DNA of 64,000 nucleotides from Mycolicibacterium diernhoferi (lineage in GTDB: Bacteria > Actinomycetota > Actinomycetes > Mycobacteriales > Mycobacteriaceae), in contig NZ_CP080332.1 in NCBI RefSeq assembly GCF_019456655.1, positions 558,001 to 622,000 on the forward strand, given 5' to 3'. The notes under the pieces were generated by a model that saw only the letters and a list, made by a program, of their open reading frames with translations, made no database searches and was not told where the DNA came from. This document shows, piece after piece, positions 7,868-17,129 of this stretch; positions within the stretch are counted from its first letter, which is position 1; each line of letters begins with the position of its first letter. Made by a program: the position numbers and the translations under genes.

Positions 7868-9535
7868 ATGTCACCCTTGCCTCCCGTTCGCCGGCACGCC
7901 GCCCTGGGCTCGACCGCACTCGCCGTCGCGCTGGTTCTCTCCGGCTGTGGCGGCGGCAGCGGCAACGAGGCATCGTCGGAGGACGCCGGCACCCCGGTCA
8001 GCGGTGGCTCCATCGTCTACGCCACCGACCGCGAGCCCACCTGCCTGGACCCGCACAACTTCGGTGACATGCCGCAGACCTACATCGCCCGGCAGTACCT
8101 CGACAGCCTGGTCTCCGAGCGGCCGGACGGCTCGGTGGTGCCCTGGTTGGCCGACTCCTGGGAGGTCTCGCCCGACGGGCTGACCTACATCTTCAAGATC
8201 AAGCAGGGCGTGAAGTTCCACGACGGCACCCCGCTGGACGCCGAGGCGGTGCACGCGAACTTCGTGCAGATCCTCGACCCGGCCACCGAGTCGGCCACCG
8301 ACGCCGGCTACCTGCGGCCGTACTACGAGTCCTCGCGCGCCATCGACCCGGCCACCTTCGAGCTCAAGCTCAAGACCCCGTACTCGGCGCTGCTGCCGGT
8401 GCTCTCGCAGGCGTTCTTCGGCATCGAGTCGCCCAAGGCCATGGCGCGTGGCCTGGAGCAGAACTGCCAGTCCCCGGTCGGCACCGGGCCGTTCATCGTC
8501 AAGGCCTGGCACCGCGGGCAGAGCGTCGAGTTGGAGCGCAATCCGGACTACAACTCCGCCCCTGCCGACGCCAAGCATCAGGGTCCGGCCTATCTGGACA
8601 GCGTGACCTGGAAGTTCATCGAGGACGGCTCGGTGCGGGCCGCCGCGGTGCAGGGCCGTGACGCCGACATCATCTTCAATCCGCCGCCGCAGCAGGTCGC
8701 CGCGCTCAAGGCCGATCCCAACCTGACGACGCAGGAGTTCACCCACACCGGGCTGCCCAACGGCATCGCGCTGAACACCAGCCGGGCGCCGTTCGACGAC
8801 ACCTTGGTGCGCCAGGCGTTCATCCACGGCGCCAACGCCGAGGCCGCGGTCAAGAGCGCCTACCTCGGTGTCTACGAGTGGGAGCACGGCCCGATCTCGT
8901 CGACCACGCCGTACTTCAAGGACCTGCGCAGCTTCTATTCCTATGACAGGGACAAGGCCGACAAGCTGCTCGACGAGGCCGGCTGGACGCAGCGTGACGC
9001 CGACGGCTTCCGCACCAAGGACGGCAAGCGCCTGACCGCCGAACTGGTCTACTCGGCCGACACCGGGGACACCCCGCCGGCCGACGTGACGCTGTTCCAG
9101 AACATCCAGTCCGCGGAGAAGGAGATCGGCTTCGACGTCGTGCTCAAGCCGCTGCCCCAGGACCAGTACTTTGCGGCGTTCAGCGACAAGGACGCCTATG
9201 ACGGACTGACCGGCGCGTACTGGAACAGCCCGACCCCGGCCGTGCTGTCCATCGTCTTCTCCTCGGATTCGCTCAAGGCCGCCCCCGGGAACAACATGAG
9301 CTGGGTCGAGAACCCGAAGATCGACGAACTGGTCCGCGCCGCGGCAGGCACCACCGATACCGCTGAGCAGCAACGCCTCTACGGTCAGACGCAGGAGATC
9401 GTCGCCGAGGAGGCCTATCAGCTGGGCCTGTACCCGGTGCTCACCCGGCTGGTGGCCAAGAAGAACCTCAGGGACGTCTGGATCGAGCCGTCCGAGGGTG
9501 AGCCGGTGCTGCACGACGCCTGGCTGGCCCCGTGA
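7868..9535 (+). CDS. ABC importer substrate-binding lipoprotein, peptide/opine/nickel (SBP_bac_5) family
   Basis: A 555-aa extracytoplasmic binding protein. ATG 7868 gives a typical lipoprotein signal: basic PVRRH, hydrophobic ALGSTALAVALVL, then lipobox LSGC. The mature part is an SBP_bac_5 domain (YATDREPTCLDPHNFGD, WEVSPDGLTYIFKIKQGVKFHDGTPLDAEAV split across the first lobe). A longer frame upstream would bury the signal peptide, so it is rejected. It captures the substrate outside the membrane for the permeases and the fused ATPase that follow. Members of this family carry many small molecules besides peptides, so the flavin monooxygenase genes at the operon's end are a better guide to the substrate than the family name. 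Confidence 0.93.
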   Translation: MSPLPPVRRHAALGSTALAVALVLSGCGGGSGNEASSEDAGTPVSGGSIVYATDREPTCLDPHNFGDMPQTYIARQYLDSLVSERPDGSVVPWLADSWEVSPDGLTYIFKIKQGVKFHDGTPLDAEAVHANFVQILDPATESATDAGYLRPYYESSRAIDPATFELKLKTPYSALLPVLSQAFFGIESPKAMARGLEQNCQSPVGTGPFIVKAWHRGQSVELERNPDYNSAPADAKHQGPAYLDSVTWKFIEDGSVRAAAVQGRDADIIFNPPPQQVAALKADPNLTTQEFTHTGLPNGIALNTSRAPFDDTLVRQAFIHGANAEAAVKSAYLGVYEWEHGPISSTTPYFKDLRSFYSYDRDKADKLLDEAGWTQRDADGFRTKDGKRLTAELVYSADTGDTPPADVTLFQNIQSAEKEIGFDVVLKPLPQDQYFAAFSDKDAYDGLTGAYWNSPTPAVLSIVFSSDSLKAAPGNNMSWVENPKIDELVRAAAGTTDTAEQQRLYGQTQEIVAEEAYQLGLYPVLTRLVAKKNLRDVWIEPSEGEPVLHDAWLAP

Positions 9536-10500
9536 GTCTGGCAGTACCCGGAGCCCGCCGCACCCCGATCGGGGTGCGGCGGTTCCTCGTTCGACTGGCC
9601 GGTGTCATCGGTGTGCTGTGGGGTGCGGCCACCCTCACCTTCATCGCCGCCCAGCTGATGCCGGGTGATCCGGCCCAGACCATCCTGGGCGGGGCGGGCT
9701 CACGCCCGTCCCCGGAGCAGATCGCGGCGGTCCGTGAGCAGTACGGGTTCAACGACCCGGTGCTCGTGCAGTACCTGAACTACCTGGGCGGGCTGCTGCG
9801 CGGCGACCTCGGCACCTCCTACATCCTCAAGCAGCCCGTCACCGGTGTGATCACCGAACAGCTCGCTCCGACAGTGGTTCTCACCCTGACCGCGCTCGTG
9901 CTGTCATGGGTCATCGCGGTGGCGGTCACCCTGCTCACAGCGCACCGCAGCCGTTGGCTGTCGTCCATCGGCTCGGGCCTGGAGATCTTCCTGGCCGCGC
10001 TGCCGCAGTACTGGCTGGGCATCGTGCTGCTGGTGGTGTTCGCCTTCCAGCTCCGGCTGCTGCCGGTGGTGGGGGACAGCGGCCCCGAAGGGCTGGTGCT
10101 GCCCGCCCTCACCCTGGCCCTGCCGCTGGCCGGCTACCTGGGCCAGGTGACCCGCGACGAGTTCTCCTCGGCCATGGAACAACCGTTCGCCGTGTCGGCG
10201 CGGGCCCGCGGGATGAGCGACTGGGCGGTGCGCTGGCGGCACGCCCTGCGCCACGCACTGCTGCCCGGGCTCACCCTGTCCGGGTGGGCGCTGGGGTCGC
10301 TGTTCTCCACCGCCGTCATCGTCGAATCGGTGTTCGTCCGGCCCGGTTTGGGGCGGTTGCTCGTCGACGCCGTGACATCCAAGGACATGCCGGTGGTGAT
10401 CGGGGTGACGTTGTTCGTCGCGGCGGTCTACGTGCTGGCCAACCTCTTGGTCGACATCGCCTTCGTGCGCGTCGACCCGCGACTGCGGAGGACCCGATGA
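9532..10500 (+). CDS. ABC importer permease, DppB type
   Basis: A 322-aa inner-membrane permease with about six transmembrane helices. The N-terminal helix (VIGVLWGAATLTFIAAQLMPGDPA) is the DppB signature with its conserved PGDP. The cytoplasmic EAA-type loop (FAVSARARGMSDWAVRWRHALRHALLPG) contacts the ATPase. The GTG start overlaps the binding-protein stop by 4 bp, showing translational coupling. It pairs with the DppC-type permease that follows to form the channel. Confidence 0.93.
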   Translation: MSLAVPGARRTPIGVRRFLVRLAGVIGVLWGAATLTFIAAQLMPGDPAQTILGGAGSRPSPEQIAAVREQYGFNDPVLVQYLNYLGGLLRGDLGTSYILKQPVTGVITEQLAPTVVLTLTALVLSWVIAVAVTLLTAHRSRWLSSIGSGLEIFLAALPQYWLGIVLLVVFAFQLRLLPVVGDSGPEGLVLPALTLALPLAGYLGQVTRDEFSSAMEQPFAVSARARGMSDWAVRWRHALRHALLPGLTLSGWALGSLFSTAVIVESVFVRPGLGRLLVDAVTSKDMPVVIGVTLFVAAVYVLANLLVDIAFVRVDPRLRRTR

Positions 10501-11336
10501 CCATCGCGAACCCGGTGACCGGCAGCCGGCGGGCATTGCGGCCCGCGGTGGTTCTCGCCGCGGCCTACCTGGCGCTGATGTTCGCCTGGGCGGTCGCGCC
10601 CGGGGTGTTCACCAGCGGCACCCCATACGACACCGATATCGAAACACCCTTGAAGCCACCGTCGTTGGAGCACTGGTTCGGCACCGACGCCTCCGGCCGG
10701 GACATTTACACCCGGGTGGTCTTCGGTGCGCAGAGCTCACTGGCCATCGGGGTGGGCGCCACGGCGCTGGCCCTGATCGTGGCGATCGCCCTCGGGTTCG
10801 CCGCCGGGCTGGGCGGGCGGTTCGCCGACGGGGTCATCAGCCGCTTCCTCGAAGTGGTGCTGTCCATCCCCGGACTGCTCATCGCGCTGCTGTTCATCGC
10901 GGTGCTCGGCCCCGGCGTGGCCACCCAGATCCTGGCCGTGGCGATCGGCTCGGCCGTCGGCTACGCGCGCATGGTGCGCGGTCAGGTGATTGCGGTCAAG
11001 GATTCCGGATACGTCCATGCCGCAACGGCACTCGGTCACTCCCGGCGCCGCATCATCACCGCGCACGTGTTCCCCAACGCGATGCGCCCGCTGGTGGTGC
11101 TCGGCACCATGGGCATCGGCCAGTCGATCATCTGGGCGTCCTCGCTGAGCTTTTTGGGACTCGGCGTCGCGCCGCCCGCCCCGGAGTGGGGCGCCATGCT
11201 CAACGCCGGCCGCGACTTCGTCTCCACCGCATGGTGGCTGGAGCTGTTCCCGGGTCTGGCCATCATCGGTTGCACCCTGGCCGTCACCGTGGTGGGCCGG
11301 TATCTGCAGCAGCGCCTGGAAGGACGGCTCGAATGA
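10497..11336 (+). CDS. ABC importer permease, DppC type
   Basis: A 279-aa permease. ATG 10497 overlaps the DppB stop (ATGA). The N-terminal helix is followed by the DppC hallmark HWFGTDASGRDIYTRV, and the EAA loop reads GYVHAATALGHSRRRII. Around six transmembrane helices are apparent. The frame is open far upstream of this ATG but the upstream part has no family resemblance and lies inside the DppB gene. Confidence 0.93.
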   Translation: MTIANPVTGSRRALRPAVVLAAAYLALMFAWAVAPGVFTSGTPYDTDIETPLKPPSLEHWFGTDASGRDIYTRVVFGAQSSLAIGVGATALALIVAIALGFAAGLGGRFADGVISRFLEVVLSIPGLLIALLFIAVLGPGVATQILAVAIGSAVGYARMVRGQVIAVKDSGYVHAATALGHSRRRIITAHVFPNAMRPLVVLGTMGIGQSIIWASSLSFLGLGVAPPAPEWGAMLNAGRDFVSTAWWLELFPGLAIIGCTLAVTVVGRYLQQRLEGRLE

Positions 11337-12970
11337 GTCCATTGGTAGCGGTCGAGGACCTGACGGTGTCCTTCGGCAAGCACCGCCGCGAGGTGGTGCG
11401 CGGTGTCTCCTTCGAGGTGGCGCCGGGCGAATGCTTCGCCATCGTCGGCGAATCCGGGTCCGGTAAGAGCGTCACCGCCCGCGCCCTGCTCGGGCTGACC
11501 GGTCCGACCTCGCACACCGCGGCGAGCCGCCTGGAACTGCACGGAAAGTCCTTGCTGGGCCACAAGGACCGGGACTGGCGCCGCATCCGGGGCCGCGAGG
11601 TCGGCTTCGTGCTGCAGGACGCGCTGGTCTCACTGGACCCGTTGCGCACCGTGGGCGCGGAGATCGCCGAGACGCTGCGGCTGCACAAGTACGGCAACAA
11701 GTCCGCCCGGCAGAAACGCGTGCTGGAACTGCTCGACGCCGTCGGGGTGCCGGAGCCACCGTTGCGGGCCCGCCAACTGCCCCAGGAACTGTCCGGCGGG
11801 CAGCGCCAGCGTGCCCTGATCGCCTCGGCCATCGCCCTGCAACCGCCGCTGCTCATCGCCGACGAGCCGACCACCGCCCTGGACGTCACCGTGCAGGCGC
11901 AGATCCTCGAGCTGCTGCAGACCATGAAGGACAACGGCACCGGGCTGATCCTGATCAGCCACGACCTGTCGGTGGTCAGCCGTCTCGCGGACCGGGTGGC
12001 GGTGATGCGGGAGGGACAGTTCGTGGAACAGGGCGCGGTCGGCGAGGTGCTGGCCAACCCCGGGCACCCCTACACCCAGGCACTGATCGATGCGGTCCCG
12101 GCCACCCACCGCAAGGGCACCCGACTGTCCGCGCAGCCGCCACGCCCGGTGCACGAGGGACGGCGCCGCACGACATTCGACGGTGTGGTGCTGCAGGCCG
12201 AGGGCCTCACCAAGCGTTTCCGCGGCCCCGACGGTGCGGACCGCACTGCCGTGCAGGATGTCTCGTTCAGCATCGCGGCCGGCGAGACGCTGGGCATCGT
12301 CGGTGAGTCCGGATCCGGCAAGACCACCACCGCCCGGATGGCGCTGGCACTGCTGGAACCCGACGCCGGCACCGTGCTGCTCGGCGGGCAGCCCTGGAGT
12401 GCGCTGACCGAATCGCAGCGCCGGCCGCGGCGCCGGGAGATCTCGGTCGTCTACCAGGATCCGCTGGGATCCTTCGATCCGCGCTGGACGGTGCGCCGGA
12501 TCGTCTCCGACGCCCTGCCCGCCGACACCTACCCCGACGCCGAGACGCGCCGGGCCCGCACCGAGGAGCTGCTGGCCGATGTCGGTCTGGGCGCCGAACA
12601 CCTGGACCGCAGGCCGCTGCTGCTCTCCGGCGGGCAGCGTCAGCGGGTGGCCATCGCCCGCGCCCTGGCACCCGAACCCGCACTGATCGTCCTCGACGAA
12701 CCGGTGTCCGCGCTGGACGTGACGATCCAGGCCCAGGTGCTCGATCTGCTGGCCGACCTGCAGGACCGGTTGGGGCTGTCTTACCTGTTCATCTCGCACG
12801 ATCTCGGTGTCATCCATCACGTCGCCGACCGGGTGCTGGTGATGCGGCACGGGAAGGTCGTCGAATCCGGTGGTGCGGCAGAGATCTTCGACTCGCCCCA
12901 GGACCCCTACACCCGTCAGCTACTGGCGAGCCTGCTGGTCGCCGAACCCACTCCCGGAGGTACCGCATGA
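11333..12970 (+). CDS. ABC importer dual ATPase (DppD-DppF fusion)
   Basis: A 545-aa protein holding two complete ATPase domains in one chain, replacing separate DppD and DppF subunits. Domain 1: Walker A GESGSGKS at 39-46, signature LSGGQRQRAL near 153, Walker B LLIADEPTTALD near 178. Domain 2: Walker A GESGSGKT near 324, signature LSGGQRQRVAI near 431, Walker B LIVLDEPVSALD. Both sets look intact. ATG 11333 overlaps the DppC stop. Each half ends with the oligopeptide-type extension (PYTQALIDAVP and PYTRQLLASLL). It energises uptake by the upstream permeases. Confidence 0.94.
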   Translation: MSPLVAVEDLTVSFGKHRREVVRGVSFEVAPGECFAIVGESGSGKSVTARALLGLTGPTSHTAASRLELHGKSLLGHKDRDWRRIRGREVGFVLQDALVSLDPLRTVGAEIAETLRLHKYGNKSARQKRVLELLDAVGVPEPPLRARQLPQELSGGQRQRALIASAIALQPPLLIADEPTTALDVTVQAQILELLQTMKDNGTGLILISHDLSVVSRLADRVAVMREGQFVEQGAVGEVLANPGHPYTQALIDAVPATHRKGTRLSAQPPRPVHEGRRRTTFDGVVLQAEGLTKRFRGPDGADRTAVQDVSFSIAAGETLGIVGESGSGKTTTARMALALLEPDAGTVLLGGQPWSALTESQRRPRRREISVVYQDPLGSFDPRWTVRRIVSDALPADTYPDAETRRARTEELLADVGLGAEHLDRRPLLLSGGQRQRVAIARALAPEPALIVLDEPVSALDVTIQAQVLDLLADLQDRLGLSYLFISHDLGVIHHVADRVLVMRHGKVVESGGAAEIFDSPQDPYTRQLLASLLVAEPTPGGTA

Positions 12971-14337
12971 GCCGCCAGATCATCCTCAATGCGTTCGACA
13001 TGAACTGTGTGACGCACATCGTCGCCGGTACCTGGCGGCACCCCCAGTCCCAGGCCGTGCGGTACAAGGACATCGAGTACTGGACGGATCTGGCCAAGGT
13101 GCTCGAGCGCGGCCTGTTCGACGGCCTGTTCATCGCCGATGTGCTCGGGATCTACGACGTGTACGCGCAGGGCCCGGAGGCCGCGCTGCGTGCGGGCGCC
13201 CAAGTGCCGGTGAATGATCCGATGCTGGTGGTCTCGGCGATGGCCGCGGTCACCGAGCATCTCGGTTTCGGGGTCACCGCGGCCACCTCCTTCGAGCATC
13301 CCTATTCGTTCGCGCGCCGGATGTCGACGCTGGATCACCTGACCAAGGGGCGGGTCGGCTGGAACATCGTGACCGGATACCTGGAGAGCGCCGCCCGCAA
13401 CCACGGCCTGGACACCATCACCCCGCACGCCGACCGCTACGACATCGCCGACGAGTACACCGAGGTGCTCTACAAGCTGTGGGAGGGCTCCTGGGAGGAC
13501 GATGCGGTGGGCACCGACCCGACCCGCACCGAGTACGCCGACCCGGCCAAGGTCCACCCGATCGGGCACGAGGGCAGGCACTTCCGGGTCCCGGGCATCC
13601 ATCTGTGCGAACCCTCGCTGCAGCGCACCCCGGTGCTCTATCAGGCCGGGGCATCCACCCGGGGGCGGCAGTTCGGCGCCGAGAACGCCGAGGTCATCTT
13701 CATCGGCGCGCCCACCAAGGACATCCTGCGCGAGGCGGTGGCCGATATCCGGGCCCGCGCCGCGGCGGCCGGCCGGGACCCGTATGACGTGAAGATCGTC
13801 AACAGCCACGTCATCGTCACCGGCGCGACCGAGACCGCTGCGCAGGCACGGTATGACGAGTTCCGCAGTTACACCGATCCGCAAGGGGCGCTGGCCCTGT
13901 GGTCGGGTTGGCTCGGCACCGACCTGTCCCGGTTCGAGCTCGACGCCCCGGTCGAGGTCACCGACAACGAGTTCCTGAAGTCCTCGGTGGAGATGTTCGG
14001 TCAGGGCCAGTGGACGCTGCGCGACTTCATCGACGCCCACGCGATCAACGTCGATGGGGCCATGTCGGTGGGCGGGCCCTCGCAGGTCGCCGACGAACTG
14101 CAGGAATGGGTCGCCGAGACCGATGTCGACGGTTTCAACCTGACCAACGTGATCACCCCCGGCACCTTCGTCGACATCGCCGACCACGTCATCCCGGAAC
14201 TGCAGCGCCGGGGCGTCTACAAGACCGAGTACACCGAAGGGACCCTGCGGCACAAGCTGTTCGGCCGTGGTCCCCGACTGCCCGAATCCCACCGTGCGGC
14301 CGACTACCGCCACGTCACCCAGGAGGTCTCCCGATGA
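12967..14337 (+). CDS. LLM-class flavin monooxygenase, NtaA/SnaA/DszA family
   Basis: A 456-aa luciferase-like monooxygenase of the subgroup that includes nitrilotriacetate monooxygenase NtaA and the sulfone monooxygenase DszA. Family landmarks are NAFDMNCVTHIVAGTWRHP at the start, LAKVLERGLFDGLFIADVLG, HPYSFARRMSTLDHLTKGR, WNIVTGYL, and YQAGASTRGRQF. These enzymes use reduced FMN from a partner reductase; no reductase is visible nearby. The ATG overlaps the ATPase stop, so enzyme and importer are one operon. With the DszC-like gene next door, oxidative attack on an imported sulfur (or amine/ether) compound is likely; the exact substrate is not readable. Confidence 0.9.
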   Translation: MSRQIILNAFDMNCVTHIVAGTWRHPQSQAVRYKDIEYWTDLAKVLERGLFDGLFIADVLGIYDVYAQGPEAALRAGAQVPVNDPMLVVSAMAAVTEHLGFGVTAATSFEHPYSFARRMSTLDHLTKGRVGWNIVTGYLESAARNHGLDTITPHADRYDIADEYTEVLYKLWEGSWEDDAVGTDPTRTEYADPAKVHPIGHEGRHFRVPGIHLCEPSLQRTPVLYQAGASTRGRQFGAENAEVIFIGAPTKDILREAVADIRARAAAAGRDPYDVKIVNSHVIVTGATETAAQARYDEFRSYTDPQGALALWSGWLGTDLSRFELDAPVEVTDNEFLKSSVEMFGQGQWTLRDFIDAHAINVDGAMSVGGPSQVADELQEWVAETDVDGFNLTNVITPGTFVDIADHVIPELQRRGVYKTEYTEGTLRHKLFGRGPRLPESHRAADYRHVTQEVSR

Positions 14338-15551
14338 CCAGCATCACCACCGAACCACTGACCTACGGGTCGCAGCAGTTGGCCGAACTGATCGAGAAGA
14401 TCGGCGAGGGCGCGCTGGAACGTGAGCGCACCGGGGAACGGCCCTTCGCGGTGATCGACCTCATCAAGGAGTCCGGCCTGGGTGCGCTGCGGGTGCCGCG
14501 CGCCGAGGGCGGTGGTGGCGCCACCCTGCGCGAACTGTTCGCCACCGTCATCGCGATCGCGGAGGTCGACGTCAACGTCGCCCACATCCTGCGCGGGCAC
14601 TTCGCCCACATCGAGGAGCGGCTGCGGGTCGACGGCGAGGTCCGGCGCCAGGGCATCGACCTGGCGCTGTCGGGCAAGCTGATCGGCAACGCCTCCACCG
14701 AGATCGGCTCCACCCCGGCCGGCGGGTTCACCTGGCAGACCACGCTGACCCCCGACGGTGAGGACTACCTGCTCAACGGCAAGAAGTTCTTCACCACCGG
14801 CACGCTGTACTCCGACTACGCCGAGGTGCTGGCCAGCGACCCCACCGGCGCCTCGGTGATCGTGCTGGTGCCCACCGACCATCCCGGCGTCACGGTGCTC
14901 GACGACTGGGACGGGATGGGCCAGCGCGCCACCGGCACCGGCACCGCCATCTTCGAGAACGTCCCGGTACGGGCCGCGGAGGTGATGGAGTTCGCGCCGC
15001 CGGGCGCCGATGACGAGGAGCAGTCGCTGTACCTGTCCGGGGCGTTCTTCCAGCTCTACGTGACGGCACTGGAAGTCGGGGTGATCCACGCGCTGCGCAA
15101 AGATGCGGTGGCGCACGTGCATTCGCGGACACGCAGTTTCGCCTGGGCGCCGAACCCGGTACCGGCCGATGATCCGCTGCTGCAGCGCGAGATCGGTGAG
15201 ATCGCCGCCGCGGCCTACGCCGGGCAGGCCACCGTGCTGGCCGCCGCCGACGCGCTGGCCGCGGCCTTCGAGGCCGATGTGCACAAGACCGACCCGGATC
15301 TGGAACTGGCGCACGAGGCCTCGCTGCAGGCCGCGTCCGCCAAGATCGTGGTGGACGCGCTGGCGCAGAAGGCCGCATCGCAGATCTTCGACGTGGGCGG
15401 GGCCTCGATCGTGCGTCAGGTACACCTGCTGGACCGGCACTGGCGCAACATCCGCACGCTGGCCTCGCACAACCCGTCGTCGTACAAGGCGCAGGCCATC
15501 GGCGCGCTGTACGCCCGCGGGACGAAACTGCCGGGCAGCGGCTACTTCTGA
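14334..15551 (+). CDS. Acyl-CoA dehydrogenase-fold flavin monooxygenase, DszC/SfnC-like
   Basis: A 405-aa acyl-CoA dehydrogenase-fold protein. The N-terminal helical domain (PFAVIDLIKESGLGALRVP), the beta-domain segment GNASTEIGS and GKKFFTTGT, and the C-terminal QIFDVGGASIVRQVHLLDRHWRNIRTLASHNPS (split motif) are typical of the DszC/SfnC group, which oxygenates sulfur or other heteroatoms with reduced flavin rather than dehydrogenating CoA esters. The ending HWRN.R..ASHNP is a good marker of that group. The ATG overlaps the LLM stop. DszC and DszA partners act one after the other in thiophene desulfurisation, and the same pairing here argues for a sulfur-scavenging route. Confidence 0.86.
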   Translation: MTSITTEPLTYGSQQLAELIEKIGEGALERERTGERPFAVIDLIKESGLGALRVPRAEGGGGATLRELFATVIAIAEVDVNVAHILRGHFAHIEERLRVDGEVRRQGIDLALSGKLIGNASTEIGSTPAGGFTWQTTLTPDGEDYLLNGKKFFTTGTLYSDYAEVLASDPTGASVIVLVPTDHPGVTVLDDWDGMGQRATGTGTAIFENVPVRAAEVMEFAPPGADDEEQSLYLSGAFFQLYVTALEVGVIHALRKDAVAHVHSRTRSFAWAPNPVPADDPLLQREIGEIAAAAYAGQATVLAAADALAAAFEADVHKTDPDLELAHEASLQAASAKIVVDALAQKAASQIFDVGGASIVRQVHLLDRHWRNIRTLASHNPSSYKAQAIGALYARGTKLPGSGYF

Positions 15552-15561
15552 CCCGCGGTTC

Positions 15562-15600
15562 GCGGAGTTCTAGCCGTAACCATTCCGGCTGGAACTCCGC
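15562..15600. terminator. Bidirectional hairpin between convergent genes
   Basis: GCGGAGTTCTAGCCG (15562-15576), 9-nt loop, CGGCTGGAACTCCGC (15586-15600): a 15-bp stem with one T-G pair. It sits in the 52-bp gap between the DszC-like gene and a convergent LLM gene. There is no U-tract, as is usual in mycobacteria. Confidence 0.7.
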
Positions 15601-15603
15601 AAA

Positions 15604-17001
15604 TCACGAGAACGCACCCCGGTACTGCGCCGCCGGGTGCCGCTCGTTGATCAGGTCGGTGCCGAACAGCTTGGCCCGCGTCGATCCCGGCGCGTACTCG
15701 CGCTGGGCCAGCCCGCGGTCCTGCAGCACCGGGATGACGTGCTCGACGAATTCCACATAACTGCCCGGGATGGTGGCGTTGACGACGTTGATGCCGTCCA
15801 CACCGGCGTCGCGCCACCGCTGCAACTGATCGGCGATGCTCTCCGGAGTGCCGACCACCCGAGAGTTACGTCCTTGCAGCAGACCGAGATCGCGCACCGT
15901 GGCCGCTCTGCCTGGCGATTCCCCGGGTCGCTGCGCTCCTGCCCGCCGAGAAACCGATTCCTGGACCCACTCCACAATGCTGCGGGTCCCATCGGTGTTG
16001 CCGATGTCGCCGAGCGGGGCGTCCAGGTCGTGGCCGCCGAAGTCGACGCCGACCGCACCGGACAGATGCGCCACCATCCCGTCCAGATCGATCGCCTCGT
16101 CCAGTTCGATCTCCTTGCGGCGGGCCTCCTCCTCGGTACTGCCGATGACGAAGTGCAGGCCCTGGAAGAACTTCAGGTCGTCGCGTTTGCGCCCGGTGGC
16201 CACCACCCGGCGGCGGGTGTCCTCGATCAGGTCCCGGGCCTGCTCCGGGCCGGGGCTGATGATGAATTGCGCCTCGGCATGCCGGGCCGCGAAATCCCTT
16301 CCCGCGGTGGATGATCCGGCCTGGAACAGGATCGGTGTGCGCTGCGGTGACGGTGCGACAAGATGCGGCCCCTCGACCCGGTACCGCTTGCCGACATGGT
16401 TGATCTTGTGGATCTTGGCGAAGTCGCCGTGCAGTCCGCGCGCCCGGTCCTGCAGCAGCGCCCCGTCATCCCAGGAGCCCTCCCACAGTTTGTAGGTGAC
16501 ATCGACGTACTCGTCGGCCCACCGGTAGCGCTCATCGTGCTCCTCCAGTCCGTCGTAGCCGAAGTTACGGGCCGCGTTCTCCAGCGCACTGGTCACGATG
16601 TTCCACGCAATCCGGCCGTTGGTGGCGTGGTCGAGGGTGGAGATCTTGCGGGCGAAGTTGAACGGATGGTCCTGGATGACCGAACTGGTGATGGCGATAC
16701 CGAGATCGGTGGTGTTGTACGCGATGGCCGAGGCGATCACGCTGGGATCGTTGCTCGGAATCTGCAGACCGGCCTGCACGTACTTCTCATAGGAGCCGCC
16801 GTAATCCCCGTACAGGCCCACCACATCGGCGAAGAAGATGAAGTCGAACCGGCCTCGCTCAAGCACTTTCGCCAGCGCGACCCAGTGCTCGAGGGAGTTG
16901 AAATCGGTCTGGCCGGCATCGGGTCGACGCCACAGTCCCTGCAGGATGTGCGAGGTCGTGTTCATCACGAATGCGGAGAAATGAAGGTGTGGGGTCGGCA
17001 T
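15604..17001 (-). CDS. LLM-class flavin monooxygenase with repeat-encoded insertion
   Basis: A 465-aa NtaA/SnaA/DszA-type monooxygenase related to the one at 12967: HFSAFVMNTTSHILQGLWR, LAKVLERGRFDFIFFADVVG, HPFNFARKISTLDHATNGR, WNIVTSAL and FQAGSSTAGRDF. Residues about 351-362 (RRAGAQRPGES) come from a dispersed DNA repeat at 15918-15950, an in-frame addition just before the conserved VGTPESIADQL segment; it lies in what should be a surface loop, so activity may be kept. It runs opposite to the first importer operon and diverges from the second importer. No Shine-Dalgarno precedes the ATG; a GAGATT hexamer lies 7 nt upstream, so a leaderless transcript is possible. Confidence 0.88.
   Translation of the reverse strand: MPTPHLHFSAFVMNTTSHILQGLWRRPDAGQTDFNSLEHWVALAKVLERGRFDFIFFADVVGLYGDYGGSYEKYVQAGLQIPSNDPSVIASAIAYNTTDLGIAITSSVIQDHPFNFARKISTLDHATNGRIAWNIVTSALENAARNFGYDGLEEHDERYRWADEYVDVTYKLWEGSWDDGALLQDRARGLHGDFAKIHKINHVGKRYRVEGPHLVAPSPQRTPILFQAGSSTAGRDFAARHAEAQFIISPGPEQARDLIEDTRRRVVATGRKRDDLKFFQGLHFVIGSTEEEARRKEIELDEAIDLDGMVAHLSGAVGVDFGGHDLDAPLGDIGNTDGTRSIVEWVQESVSRRAGAQRPGESPGRAATVRDLGLLQGRNSRVVGTPESIADQLQRWRDAGVDGINVVNATIPGSYVEFVEHVIPVLQDRGLAQREYAPGSTRAKLFGTDLINERHPAAQYRGAFS
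15918..15950. repeat. Dispersed ~30-bp repeat, copy inside LLM gene
   Basis: This 33-bp segment is identical, base for base, to 52829-52861. Related copies lie at 48439-48468 and 63775-63798. Here it is read in frame as RRAGAQRPGE on the minus strand. Confidence 0.85.
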
Positions 17002-17116
17002 TCGAGGAAATCTCGCAACCGAACCCCAGGCACGACAACAGTTTCACTCACCGTGCGTTGCAGTCACGGTAATTATTATCCTGCGCCAGACGCTCGGCAG
17101 ATCTGTTTGCTACGAC

Positions 17117-17129
17117 TAGCTTCTGCCCG
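17117..17129 (+). promoter_or_regulatory. Leaderless -10 element for the ribose-type importer
   Basis: TAGCTT (17117-17122) lies exactly 7 nt before ATG 17130, and no Shine-Dalgarno is present. This is the mycobacterial leaderless layout. A weak dyad ACCGT/ACGGT lies further upstream, around 17051-17071. Confidence 0.45.
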
